The notes under the pieces were generated by a model that had not been told where the DNA came from, searched no databases, and worked only from the letters and a program-made list of their open reading frames with translations. Of a stretch of 64,000 nucleotides of DNA, positions 37,077 to 45,682 are shown in pieces (position 1 is the first letter of the stretch; each line of letters begins with the position of its first letter). The position numbers and the translations under genes were made by a program. The stretch is from Aliishimia ponticola (GTDB lineage Bacteria > Pseudomonadota > Alphaproteobacteria > Rhodobacterales > Rhodobacteraceae), in the NCBI RefSeq assembly GCF_004803475.1, contig NZ_SRKY01000005.1, positions 124,001-188,000 of the forward strand, read 5' to 3'.

Positions 37077-37183
37077 GGAAGCCTCCGTCATTACTTGGCT
37101 AGTATCTGGTGTTTTCGGCGCCGAATGCAATCAAAGTGATCCAATCGTGACCTTTCGGCGTAATCTTTGAAAAGGGGTTCCGA

Positions 37184-37708
37184 ATGCGCATATTCCTGGC
37201 CTTGTCGATGATCTGCGGTCTGATCTCCGCGGCATCATCTGCCCCGATGGACCGATCCTTTCCTTCAATCGATGGCGGCGTGCTGAACCTGTCTGACTGG
37301 GCAGGCAACCCGGTGCTTGTGGTGAACACAGCGTCGCGCTGCGGATTTACGGGGCAGTATGAAGGGCTTCAGGCGCTTCAAGATCGCTACGCGGCGCAGG
37401 GTCTGGTGGTGCTTGCTGTGCCCTCCGATGACTTCCGGCAGGAATTGTCCAGTGGCGCTGCGGTCAAGGAATTCTGCGAGATGACCTTTGGTATCACCCT
37501 TCCGATGAGCGATATCAGCCATGTCAAAGGGCCGGACGCGCATCCGTTTTACAAGGATGTTCTGGCGCAGACAGGGTTTCAGCCCAAGTGGAACTTCAAC
37601 AAGGTGTTGATCGGGCGGGACGGGGCGGTTGCGGCGACGTTCGGCTCTGGGACGAAACCGTTAAGCGCGCCGCTGATCAAAGCGATTGAGGCCGAACTGG
37701 CGAATTGA
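37184..37708 (+). CDS. Exported glutathione peroxidase family protein
   Basis: A 174-residue thioredoxin-fold peroxidase. A signal peptide covers about residues 1-20 (MRIFLALSMICGLISAASSA). The peroxidatic Cys53 lies in NTASRCGFTGQYEGL, and the KWNFNKVLI Trp/Asn segment completes the catalytic set. Cys rather than selenocysteine is used. It probably detoxifies lipid or organic peroxides in the periplasm, with thioredoxin rather than glutathione as reductant. It is divergent from msrBA, making a small oxidative-damage island. Confidence 0.88.
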   Translation: MRIFLALSMICGLISAASSAPMDRSFPSIDGGVLNLSDWAGNPVLVVNTASRCGFTGQYEGLQALQDRYAAQGLVVLAVPSDDFRQELSSGAAVKEFCEMTFGITLPMSDISHVKGPDAHPFYKDVLAQTGFQPKWNFNKVLIGRDGAVAATFGSGTKPLSAPLIKAIEAELAN

Positions 37709-37713
37709 CCGGC

Positions 37714-38118
37714 TTATGCCGAGACGACCTGATCCAGAAAGCTACGGATTTGCTGTTCATAAGGCGCGTTTACCAGCCGGGCGAGCTCTGACTTGCCGCG
37801 AAACCCGATCAGGGTTGACCGGCGCTTTACCTTGAGCCGCCGTTGCACCCATTCAGAGCGCCCGAACGTGTCCCAATCCGCATCTACAAAGGTCAAGTCG
37901 GCATAGGCCGGGTTTTCTGCGATCAGGCCCGCGATGATGTCCTGCTTGATCTGGCAGGTGATCGACCAGCTGGCGCGGAAGTTCAGGATGATCTTGGACC
38001 CGCTGTCGCGCAAATCCGGCCATGTGGTCGGGGCGTAAGGCACCGATGGATAAGCCGCGGCCCATCCGGGCAATAGGCTTGCGGCACTTGCGGTCAGGAA
38101 AAACTGGCGGCGGTTCAT
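37714..38118 (-). CDS. Exported thioredoxin-like protein with single active-site Cys
   Basis: A 134-residue protein started at ATG 38116-38118. The N-terminus MNRRQFFLTASAASLLPGWAAA looks like a Tat or Sec signal with a two-Arg start. The mature part has a thioredoxin fold (IILNFRASWSITCQIKQD), but the first Cys of WCxxC is Ser52, leaving only Cys55. VDADWDTFGRSEWV and a cis-Pro-like RRSTLIGF region follow. It cannot be a normal dithiol reductase and may bind a thiol or act as a single-Cys partner. Confidence 0.65.
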   Translation of the reverse strand: MNRRQFFLTASAASLLPGWAAAYPSVPYAPTTWPDLRDSGSKIILNFRASWSITCQIKQDIIAGLIAENPAYADLTFVDADWDTFGRSEWVQRRLKVKRRSTLIGFRGKSELARLVNAPYEQQIRSFLDQVVSA

Positions 38119-38170
38119 GACGGGTCTTTCGATAGGATACCCCGTGGTTTTACTGAACAAAGCGGCGCTT

Positions 38171-39049
38171 TCAAGACGATTTGCGGGCACGTGCCAACTG
38201 CACGGCAAGGATACCGCCCGTGATGATCGCCACGCCAAGAATGTCGGAATTTGTCAGCGGCTCACGCAGGATGATCGCTGCGATCAGGACGCCGAAAAAC
38301 GGGTTGAGAAAATGGAAGGTCGCAGCTTTGACCGCGCCGATACGGGCGACGAGGGCGAACCAGATCCAGGTGGCCAGAACACCAGGGAACAGCGTCGTAT
38401 AAAGAAAGGCGATGACCAGTTCGGGGCTGGGATTGACGTGAATCGTCTCTGTCAGGGTTGATACAACGGCCAGCACGGCCGCGCCCACGAACATTTGCAA
38501 CCCGACGATCATCATCAAGTTGCCGCCACCCGACGCACCGCGCACCATCAATGTCGCCACGGTAAGCGCCACGGCGGCGATGATGCAAAGCAGTGCGCCA
38601 AGCGGATCGACCCCGGCGGAGAGCCGCGCCTGCATGATGATCACGACGCCGATGAACCCCATGGCAAGGCCGATGATCCCCATGGTCGGAAGTCTCTCGC
38701 GGAAGATGGTCCAAAGCGCGAAGGCCACCATCAGCGGCATGGTGGAGGCGATGATTGCGGCGAATCCGGCCTCGACCCACTGCATGGCGACGAAGTTCAG
38801 ACCAAGATACAGCGCGTTCTGGCACAGCCCGAAGATGAGCGTTGCGCGCCACTGTTCGCGGGTCAGTCGCCATGTCTGACCCATGGCGCGCGCGATGCCG
38901 ACTCCGATCAGGCCGGAAAGGAAAAACCGCAGGGAAAGCGACGCCAAAGGCGAAGCATCTGCCACGATGATGCGCGCCGAAGTAAAGGCCGAAGACCAGA
39001 TAATGGCAAAGGCGAGGCCCATGCCGATAGCGCGCAGATCAAGTGTCAT
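38171..39049 (-). CDS. EamA/DMT-family transporter
   Basis: A 292-residue membrane protein with about ten spans in two five-helix repeats, typical for the drug/metabolite transporter (EamA) family. Conserved features include FAIIWSSAFTSARI in helix 1, LRFFLSGLI in helix 2 and FHFLNPFFGVLIAAIILREP in the second half. The substrate is not predictable. It lies just after the terminator of HU. Confidence 0.88.
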   Translation of the reverse strand: MTLDLRAIGMGLAFAIIWSSAFTSARIIVADASPLASLSLRFFLSGLIGVGIARAMGQTWRLTREQWRATLIFGLCQNALYLGLNFVAMQWVEAGFAAIIASTMPLMVAFALWTIFRERLPTMGIIGLAMGFIGVVIIMQARLSAGVDPLGALLCIIAAVALTVATLMVRGASGGGNLMMIVGLQMFVGAAVLAVVSTLTETIHVNPSPELVIAFLYTTLFPGVLATWIWFALVARIGAVKAATFHFLNPFFGVLIAAIILREPLTNSDILGVAIITGGILAVQLARARKSS

Positions 39050-39060
39050 GATGTTCTCAA

Positions 39061-39088
39061 GAAAAAAGGGTCACCGAAGTGACCCTTT
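39061..39088 (-). terminator. Rho-independent terminator of the HU gene
   Basis: On the reverse strand AAAGGGTCAC and GTGACCCTTT form a perfect 10-base stem with a TTCG tetraloop, followed by a run of T (GAAAAAA on the plus strand at 39061-39067). It is 25 bases after the HU stop and separates HU from the EamA gene. Confidence 0.92.
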
Positions 39089-39112
39089 CCGAATTCCATC
39101 CAAGTGACAAGG

Positions 39113-39400
39113 TCAGCCGTTCACGCTGTCCTTGAGAGCCTTGGCGATGGTCATTTTCACAACCTTGTCCGCAGGCTTCTGGAACTGCTCGCCCGTTGCG
39201 GGGTTGCGAACCATACGCTCGGGGCGCTCACGGCAATAGATCTTGCCAACACCGGGAAGAGTCACGGCACCACCGGCGCTGACTTCTTTGGTGATGATGT
39301 CGCAGATCGAGTCCAGAGCGGTCCCTGCGGATTTCTTGTCAGAGCCCATAGCGTCCGCCAGTGCGGCCACCAGTTGGGTCTTGGTCATGGGTTTTGCCAT
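39113..39400 (-). CDS. HU-family DNA-binding protein
   Basis: A 95-residue protein started at ATG 39398-39400, after GGAGACC. The helical N-terminus (MTKTQLVAALADAMGSDKKSA) and the DNA-arm motif VRNPATGEQ are typical of HU/IHF. The arm region IYCRERPERM differs from classical HU, with a Cys and more acidic residues, so it may be a divergent nucleoid protein. The strong terminator after it suggests a short, abundant transcript. Confidence 0.92.
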   Translation of the reverse strand: MAKPMTKTQLVAALADAMGSDKKSAGTALDSICDIITKEVSAGGAVTLPGVGKIYCRERPERMVRNPATGEQFQKPADKVVKMTIAKALKDSVNG

Positions 39401-39591
39401 TTTTTGGTCTCCTTCATGTGCCCGACTGATTGGGCCTCGTTCGCGGACTGTAACGGAATGTAGTGTCGGCACACAACAACTTGCGATGCCAAAAACGCCT
39501 AATTATAGCGGTTTTTCGCTGTTTTTCGGGGCCGATATGCCAAAAACGCGGGACGGGCCAGCCGGAAGTGCCGATTGGCGCCGTTTTGCGC

Positions 39592-41046
39592 TTACAAAAA
39601 CGCGGTTTCGTCGAAGGATCGAAGCTTCCGACTGTGGATGCGTTCCAGCGGCATTTCGCGGATATGCTCCATCGCGCGTATCCCGATCATGAGGTGTCGC
39701 GCCACTTGCGTCTTGTAGAAGTCAGAGGCCATTCCCGGCAGCTTCAACTCGCCATGCAGGGGTTTGTCCGACACGCAAAGCAGCGTTCCATAGGGCACCC
39801 GAAAGCGATAGCCATTTGCGGCGATCGTGGCGCTTTCCATGTCCAAGGCGATGGCGCGCGACTGGCTAAGGCGCTGCACGGGGCCTTCGTGTTCGCGCAG
39901 TTCCCAGTTCCGGTTATCGATGGTGGCGACGGTGCCGGTCCGCATGATGCGCTTGAGTTCGTAGCCTTGCAGTTCCGTGACCTCGGCCACGGCTTGTTCC
40001 AGCGCGATCTGAATCTCCGCCAGCGCCGGGATCGGAATCCAGACGGGCAGATCATCGTCCAGCACGTGGTCTTCGCGCAGATAGGCGTGGGCCAGAACGA
40101 AATCACCCAAGGCCTGAGAGTTGCGCAGCCCGGCGCAATGGCCAACCATCAGCCACGCATGGGGGCGCAGCACCGCAATGTGATCGGTCGCGGTTTTCGC
40201 GTTGGAAGGTCCCACGCCGATATTCACCAAAGTAATCCCGCCTCCATCCGCGCGTTTCAGGTGATAGGTCGGCATTTGCGGCATCTTGACCGGGGTCTCC
40301 AGCGGTTGATCGCCCGAAGTGATGACCTGATTGCCTGTGGACACGAACGCGGTGTAGCCGCTGTCGGGATCGTCGATCTGGCGGCGCGCATAGGCTTCGA
40401 ATTCAGAAACATAGAACTGGTAGTTCGTGAACAGAACATGGTTCTGGAAATGCACCGGGTCGGTCGCGGTATAGTGTTCCAGCCGGGCAAGCGAATAGTC
40501 CACCCGCTGTGCGGTAAACGGGGCCAGCGCGCCGAGTTCGTCGTCGGATTGTGTGCCGTTGACGATGTCATCATTCGTCGTCGACAGGTCCGGCACATCG
40601 AACACATCGCGTAATGTGAAATCGGCGGCCCCTTCCTGCGGCACAGACGTATCGGCCCCCATCGCGAAATGCAGCGGCATCGGCGTGTCCGAAGGGCCGA
40701 TTTCGACGGGCTGGTCGTGGTTCTCGATCAGCAGACCGATCTGTTGGATCAGGTACTGCCGGAACAGGTCCGGGCGCGTCACGGTCGTCACGTATTTTCC
40801 GGGCATCGACACGTGGCCAAAGCTTAGCCGCGTATCGACCTGGGCGTAGGACGCGGTACGGAAGCGAATTTCGGGATAATAGGCCCGAATGCGGCTGGAA
40901 GGCGCACCATTGACCATCGCGTCCAGAAAATTCTCGCGCAGGAAGCTGGTGGCCTGGGTGTACAGTTCTGTCAGGCGGTCGACGGCGGCGACGGCATCGT
41001 GGAACAGTTCGTGGGCGGGGGATTTTGGCGTGTTGAACAGGCTCAT
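39592..41046 (-). CDS. amn: AMP nucleosidase
   Basis: A 484-residue enzyme that cleaves AMP to adenine and ribose 5-phosphate. The N-terminal domain is the AMP-nucleosidase-specific one (SSRIRAYYPEIRFR). The C-terminal half is a nucleoside-phosphorylase-like domain with GHCAGLR and the substrate-binding ALDMESATIAANGYRF. Its start overlaps the stop of ade by four bases, so adenine produced here is handed to the deaminase in the same operon. Confidence 0.92.
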   Translation of the reverse strand: MSLFNTPKSPAHELFHDAVAAVDRLTELYTQATSFLRENFLDAMVNGAPSSRIRAYYPEIRFRTASYAQVDTRLSFGHVSMPGKYVTTVTRPDLFRQYLIQQIGLLIENHDQPVEIGPSDTPMPLHFAMGADTSVPQEGAADFTLRDVFDVPDLSTTNDDIVNGTQSDDELGALAPFTAQRVDYSLARLEHYTATDPVHFQNHVLFTNYQFYVSEFEAYARRQIDDPDSGYTAFVSTGNQVITSGDQPLETPVKMPQMPTYHLKRADGGGITLVNIGVGPSNAKTATDHIAVLRPHAWLMVGHCAGLRNSQALGDFVLAHAYLREDHVLDDDLPVWIPIPALAEIQIALEQAVAEVTELQGYELKRIMRTGTVATIDNRNWELREHEGPVQRLSQSRAIALDMESATIAANGYRFRVPYGTLLCVSDKPLHGELKLPGMASDFYKTQVARHLMIGIRAMEHIREMPLERIHSRKLRSFDETAFL

Positions 41047-42839
41047 GTCATTGGCTCGAATACTGGGATGAAATCAAAGGTGCGGACATCGACCAAGCCA
41101 AGGTCAGACAGGCGCAGTTCCGGAATCACCACAAGCGCCAGCAAGGAATGTTGCATATTGGCGTTGTTCAAGGTGCAACCGCAGGCGCGCATCGCTTCGA
41201 TCAGCGCATCGGCCTTGGCGGCGACCTCGGTCGCGGGTTGGTCGGACATCAGCCCGGCGATGGGCAGTTCCACCTGCGCCAGAAGCTCATCGTCCTTATA
41301 AAGGCACATACCGCCGCCGATCTTGGCCAATTGGTTGGCCGCCAGCGCCATCTGGTCGCGATCGGTTCCGACAACGATCATGTGATGGGAGTCATGTGCC
41401 ACGGTCGAAGCCATGGCCATGCGCCCCTCATACCCGAAACCGGAAACGAAGGCGTTGGTGACGCCCCCTGTTGCGCGGTGCCGTTCCACCAGGGCGATCT
41501 GGCACGTGTCGCCTTCGCCTTCGACAAGCCCGTCTTGAACCGGCAATTCGACTTGCAGCGCCTTGGTGGGGGCTTGGTTCTCGATCACGCCGATCACGTT
41601 GGCGCGCACGGCATTGGCGCCTTCGGGCGCCGCGATCTCAAAATCCTTGGCGGACAGGTGATGGCCCAGATGCACGGTCTGGCGGGCTGTATCAGGCCAA
41701 TCGTAATGCGGGCAATCCACCACCACCTTGGCGTTGATAGAGACTGTTTTGCCCCGCGCGATTACCTGTTCAATCGGTAGCGCTTTCAGGTCCGAGGTCA
41801 GGATGACGTCAGCGCGGCGACCGGGGGTCAGCGATCCCAGTTCACGCTCCAACCCGAAATGCGTAGCGGTGTTCACAGTGGCCATTTGCAGCGCGACCAG
41901 CGGATCGCAGCCACACTCAATCGCGTGCCGGACGACACGGTTCATATGTCCGTCATTGACCAGCGTGCCGGAATGGCAGTCGTCAGTGCACAGGATGAAG
42001 TTGCGCGGATCGAGCCCTTTTTCCGTGATGGCGGTGATCTGCGGTTCCACGTCGTACCAGGCAGAGCCAAAGCGCAGCATCGCACGCATGCCTTGGCGTA
42101 CACGTGTGATGGCGTCCGCCTCCGTGGTGCCCTCGTGATCGTCGGCAGGGCCGCCCGCCACGTAGGCGGCGAAGTTCGGGCCCAGATCGGGGGAGGCATA
42201 ATGCCCGCCCACCGTCTTGCCTGCAGCCTGCGTTGCGGCGATTTCTGCCAGCATTTTTGGGTCTGCATTGGCGACACCGGGGAAGTTCATCATCTCACCC
42301 AAGCCGATGATCCCGGGCCAGGACATGGCCTCGGCGACGTCCTCGGGCGTGACTTCGAAGCCGGTCGTCTCTAGCCCCGGCGCAGAGGGTGCGCAGGACG
42401 GCATTTGCGTGAAGATGTTGATCGGTTGCAGCGCAGCCTCGTCATGCATCATGCGCACGCCGGCCAGTCCAAGCACATTCGCGATCTCATGCGGATCTGT
42501 GAACATGGTCGTCGTACCATGGGGAATGACCGCGCGGGCGAATTCGGCGGGCGTGAGCATCCCGCTTTCGATGTGCATATGCCCATCGCACAGGCCCGGA
42601 ATCATGTAGCGCCCGTGGGCTTCGATAATCTCTGTATCCGGTCCGATCTGGGCAGAGGCATCGGGGACCACGCAGGCGATACGCCCATGCCGAATGGCTA
42701 TATCGTGATCGGGCAGGCATTCACGGGAATGTACGTTCACCCACGTGCCACGGCGGATCACCAGATCGGCGGGCACGCGGCCAGCGGCGGTCGCAATAAG
42801 GTCGGGGGCAGCTTCGGCCCATGTCATCAAGCGTTCCAT
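41043..42839 (-). CDS. ade: Adenine deaminase
   Basis: A 598-residue amidohydrolase-superfamily enzyme. Metal ligands sit in DGHMHIESGML (HxH) and further His/Asp in DDCHSGTLVNDGH. A C-terminal adenine-deaminase domain with GFGYEGRMAMAS and VAHDSHHMIVVGTD follows. It deaminates adenine to hypoxanthine. The pairing with amn gives a route from AMP to hypoxanthine plus ribose 5-phosphate. Confidence 0.92.
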   Translation of the reverse strand: MERLMTWAEAAPDLIATAAGRVPADLVIRRGTWVNVHSRECLPDHDIAIRHGRIACVVPDASAQIGPDTEIIEAHGRYMIPGLCDGHMHIESGMLTPAEFARAVIPHGTTTMFTDPHEIANVLGLAGVRMMHDEAALQPINIFTQMPSCAPSAPGLETTGFEVTPEDVAEAMSWPGIIGLGEMMNFPGVANADPKMLAEIAATQAAGKTVGGHYASPDLGPNFAAYVAGGPADDHEGTTEADAITRVRQGMRAMLRFGSAWYDVEPQITAITEKGLDPRNFILCTDDCHSGTLVNDGHMNRVVRHAIECGCDPLVALQMATVNTATHFGLERELGSLTPGRRADVILTSDLKALPIEQVIARGKTVSINAKVVVDCPHYDWPDTARQTVHLGHHLSAKDFEIAAPEGANAVRANVIGVIENQAPTKALQVELPVQDGLVEGEGDTCQIALVERHRATGGVTNAFVSGFGYEGRMAMASTVAHDSHHMIVVGTDRDQMALAANQLAKIGGGMCLYKDDELLAQVELPIAGLMSDQPATEVAAKADALIEAMRACGCTLNNANMQHSLLALVVIPELRLSDLGLVDVRTFDFIPVFEPMT

Positions 42840-43060
42840 GACCTGATATTTCGGAAACTGCCGGGCGACGCAAGGGTGCGGTGCCCGATATCACAAAAGT
42901 AACATATGGGCGTTGGAACGGTCTGGGTGGATGCGGCTTACGGGGTTTTCCCGGCCCTGTGCAGTCCGACCCGGCAAACCGGCGCCATTCTTGACTTGTC
43001 CCATGTTTGCCCGAAAGTTTCACGGGCGGGGGAAAAGCGCCCGATGTGAAGGGGGCGGCA

Positions 43061-43516
43061 ATGGACTTTGAAACGGTATCGGCGGAGGCGTTCGGAGCAT
43101 CCCTGCGGGGGCTGGGGCTGAACCTGTTGGTGCGCGATGTATTGGGTACATGTAAGCTGTTAGAGACTGTTTTTGACATGCAAGCTCATCGAAAATCGGC
43201 AGACTTCGCCATTGTGACCTATGGCTCTCAGGTGTTTCAGCTGCATTCGGATGGCACCTATGCCAGCAATCCGCTTTTGGGTCTGCTGCCAGAGACCCCG
43301 CCGCGCGGCGCCGGGATTGAGATCAGGCTTTACGACACAGACCCGGACAAGGCCGTGAAACGTGCCGAGCAGGCGGGCGCCACGATCCTGCAAGCACCGA
43401 CAGACAAGCCGCATGGCCTGCGCGAAGCCTATATCCTGGATCATGACGGATATGCGTGGGTGCCGTCGCGACCTTTGCACGATACGGCTGACGGTGAGGT
43501 CCAGAATTCGGATTGA
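43061..43516 (+). CDS. Glyoxalase/VOC-family protein
   Basis: A 151-residue VOC-fold protein started at ATG 43061 after GGGGGCG. Visible are LGLNLLVRDVLGTCKLLETVF (first beta-alpha-beta unit), FQLHSDGTY and REAYILDHDGYAWVPSRPL, which carries the usual C-terminal metal-binding region. The family covers lyases, dioxygenases and resistance proteins; the role here is unknown. It precedes the acyl-CoA operon by about 80 bases on the same strand and could be its first gene. Confidence 0.7.
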   Translation: MDFETVSAEAFGASLRGLGLNLLVRDVLGTCKLLETVFDMQAHRKSADFAIVTYGSQVFQLHSDGTYASNPLLGLLPETPPRGAGIEIRLYDTDPDKAVKRAEQAGATILQAPTDKPHGLREAYILDHDGYAWVPSRPLHDTADGEVQNSD

Positions 43517-43594
43517 GACCTGTGATTTGTCGCAATCGGGGTTGAATGCCGTTTTCCGTCCATGCAGGCTTCGCGCAACTCAAGGAGATCCGCT

Positions 43595-44350
43595 ATGGCC
43601 GTTACAGAACTTCGCCCGAATATGGACTATTGGCAGGAGCGGGTCGATCTTGCCGCGGCGTTTCGTTGGACAGCGCGTCTGAACATGCATGAAGGCGTAT
43701 CCAACCACTTCTCGCTTTCCGTCAACGATGACGGCACACAGTTTCTGATGAACCCAAATCAGGTGCATTTTTCCCGCGTTCGTGCGTCCGATATGCTGCT
43801 GATTGATGCGAATGATCCACAGACCCTAACCGGGCCGAATGCGCCCGATCCGACTGCTTGGGGTCTGCACGGCGCGATCCATCGCAACTGTGCCCACGCG
43901 CGCTGCGCCATGCATGTTCATTCGATCCACGCGACTGTGCTGGCATGTATGAAAGACAAGACCTTGCCGCCTCTCGATCAGAATGCGGCGATGTTCTATG
44001 ACAGACAGGTTTTCGACGACAATTACGGCGGTCTGGCCTTTGAGGAAGAAGGTGAGCGTTGTTCGCAATTGCTGGGCGATCCCAAGAAATTCGTGATGGT
44101 CATGGGCAATCACGGGATCATGGTGATTGGCGATTCCGTCGCGCAAACCTTCAACCGCATGTATTTCTTCGAACGCGCCTGCGAGGTTTATATCCGTGCG
44201 CTTCAGACCGGGCAGCCGCTTTCCATCCTGCCCGATGACATCGCCGCCAAAACGGCCGATGAGCTGGAAGCCTACCCTGAACAGGATGTGCGCCATCTGG
44301 CAGAACTCAAAGCGATCCTGGATGCGGAAGGCGACCCTTATGCAAAATGA
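43595..44350 (+). CDS. Class II aldolase/adducin-family protein
   Basis: A 251-residue protein started at ATG 43595 after AAGGAG. The fold signature is clear: NMHEGVSNHFSLSV near the start, metal-binding HVHSIHATVLACM and NHGIMVIGD. It lacks the strong features of fuculose or ribulose phosphate aldolases, so the substrate is open. It lies 168 bases before the acyl-CoA dehydrogenase and is probably in the same operon. Confidence 0.8.
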   Translation: MAVTELRPNMDYWQERVDLAAAFRWTARLNMHEGVSNHFSLSVNDDGTQFLMNPNQVHFSRVRASDMLLIDANDPQTLTGPNAPDPTAWGLHGAIHRNCAHARCAMHVHSIHATVLACMKDKTLPPLDQNAAMFYDRQVFDDNYGGLAFEEEGERCSQLLGDPKKFVMVMGNHGIMVIGDSVAQTFNRMYFFERACEVYIRALQTGQPLSILPDDIAAKTADELEAYPEQDVRHLAELKAILDAEGDPYAK

Positions 44351-44518
44351 GGTTGCCGCCGTGGTCGATGTGGCGGGCGTTGGAAAGGGTCAGACACGCG
44401 CATGAACGGTCGAATGGTGGTCGATGATGTGAAGCGTTGGAAAAGTACGCGGCGGTTGGCGCCTCGGAAGTGACGGCCTGCGCCGTTCCCCTTCCAAATC
44501 CAACAGTAGAGACGACAC

Positions 44519-45682
44519 ATGACCACTTACGGCCTGACCGAAGAACATCAGATGATCACGGAAACCGTCCGCAGCTTTGTCGAAAAGGAAATCTATCCGC
44601 ATGAAGAGCTGGTCGAACGGACCGGCGAAGTGCCGGAAGAGATCGCACAAGAGATCAAGCGCAAGACGATCGAGCTTGGCTTCTACGCCTGCAACTTCCC
44701 GGAAAGCGTAGGATGCGCCGGGCTAAGTCATGTCGAATTCGCCTTGGTAGAGCGTGAATTGGGCCGTGGATCCATGGCGCTGAACCATTTCTTCGGGCGG
44801 CCGCAGAACATCCTCATGGCCTGCGAGGGGGAGCAGATAGAGCGTTATTTGATGCCCGCCGTCCGGGGGGAGAAGATGGACGCTTTGGCGATGACGGAAC
44901 CGGGCGCAGGTTCCGACGTGCGGGGCATGAAATGTAGTGCCATGCGCGATGGCGGCGATTGGGTCGTTAACGGGACAAAGCATTTCATCTCCGGCGCCGA
45001 ACACGCGGATTTCGTCATTGTCTTCATTGCGACGGGCGAGGATCAGACACCGAAGGGTCCGAAGAAGCGCATCACCGCGTTTCTGGTGGATCGTGGCACG
45101 CCGGGCTTCACCATTCGTGATGGATACAAGTCGGTCAGTCACCGTGGTTACAAGAACATGATCCTTGAATTCGATGATTGCCGCTTGCCCGATACGCAAG
45201 TTCTGGGCGAGGTCGACAGCGGGTTCGAGGTGATGAATACGTGGCTCTACGCGACGCGAATCACGGTTGCCGCGATGAGCGTCGGGCGCGCGCGCCGGGC
45301 CTTTGACTATGCCTTGGACTATGCCGCGCAGCGCGAACAGTTCGGGCAGCCTATTGGCAAATTCCAGGGCGTCAGCTTTCAGCTCGCCGACATGGTGACA
45401 GAGATCGACGCGGCGGATTTGCTGACTTTGGCGGCGGCGGATCGGCTGGATCGGGACTTGCCGGCCAACAGGGAAATCGCCAGTGCCAAGCTTTACGCGT
45501 CGGAGATGTTGGCGCGCGTGACGGATGCGGCGATCCAGCTTCATGGGGGCATGGGGTTGATGGATGACTACCCGCTGGAACGGTTCTGGCGCGATGCCCG
45601 GGTTGAGCGTATCTGGGACGGCACCAGCGAGATCCAGCGCCATATCATCAGCCGGGATATGTTGCGGGCGCTGGGCGCATGA
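44519..45682 (+). CDS. Acyl-CoA dehydrogenase
   Basis: A 387-residue FAD enzyme that makes a 2,3-double bond in an acyl-CoA. The family signatures are AMTEPGAGSDVRGMKC (FAD binding), the QREQFGQPIGKFQGVSFQLAD helix and LHGGMGLMDDYPLERFWRDAR with ERIWDGTSEIQR. The context is a CoA ligase and a CaiD-like hydratase, so the substrate may be a trimethylammonio-butyrate type acyl-CoA, though this is inferred. Its stop overlaps the next start by four bases. Confidence 0.9.
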   Translation: MTTYGLTEEHQMITETVRSFVEKEIYPHEELVERTGEVPEEIAQEIKRKTIELGFYACNFPESVGCAGLSHVEFALVERELGRGSMALNHFFGRPQNILMACEGEQIERYLMPAVRGEKMDALAMTEPGAGSDVRGMKCSAMRDGGDWVVNGTKHFISGAEHADFVIVFIATGEDQTPKGPKKRITAFLVDRGTPGFTIRDGYKSVSHRGYKNMILEFDDCRLPDTQVLGEVDSGFEVMNTWLYATRITVAAMSVGRARRAFDYALDYAAQREQFGQPIGKFQGVSFQLADMVTEIDAADLLTLAAADRLDRDLPANREIASAKLYASEMLARVTDAAIQLHGGMGLMDDYPLERFWRDARVERIWDGTSEIQRHIISRDMLRALGA

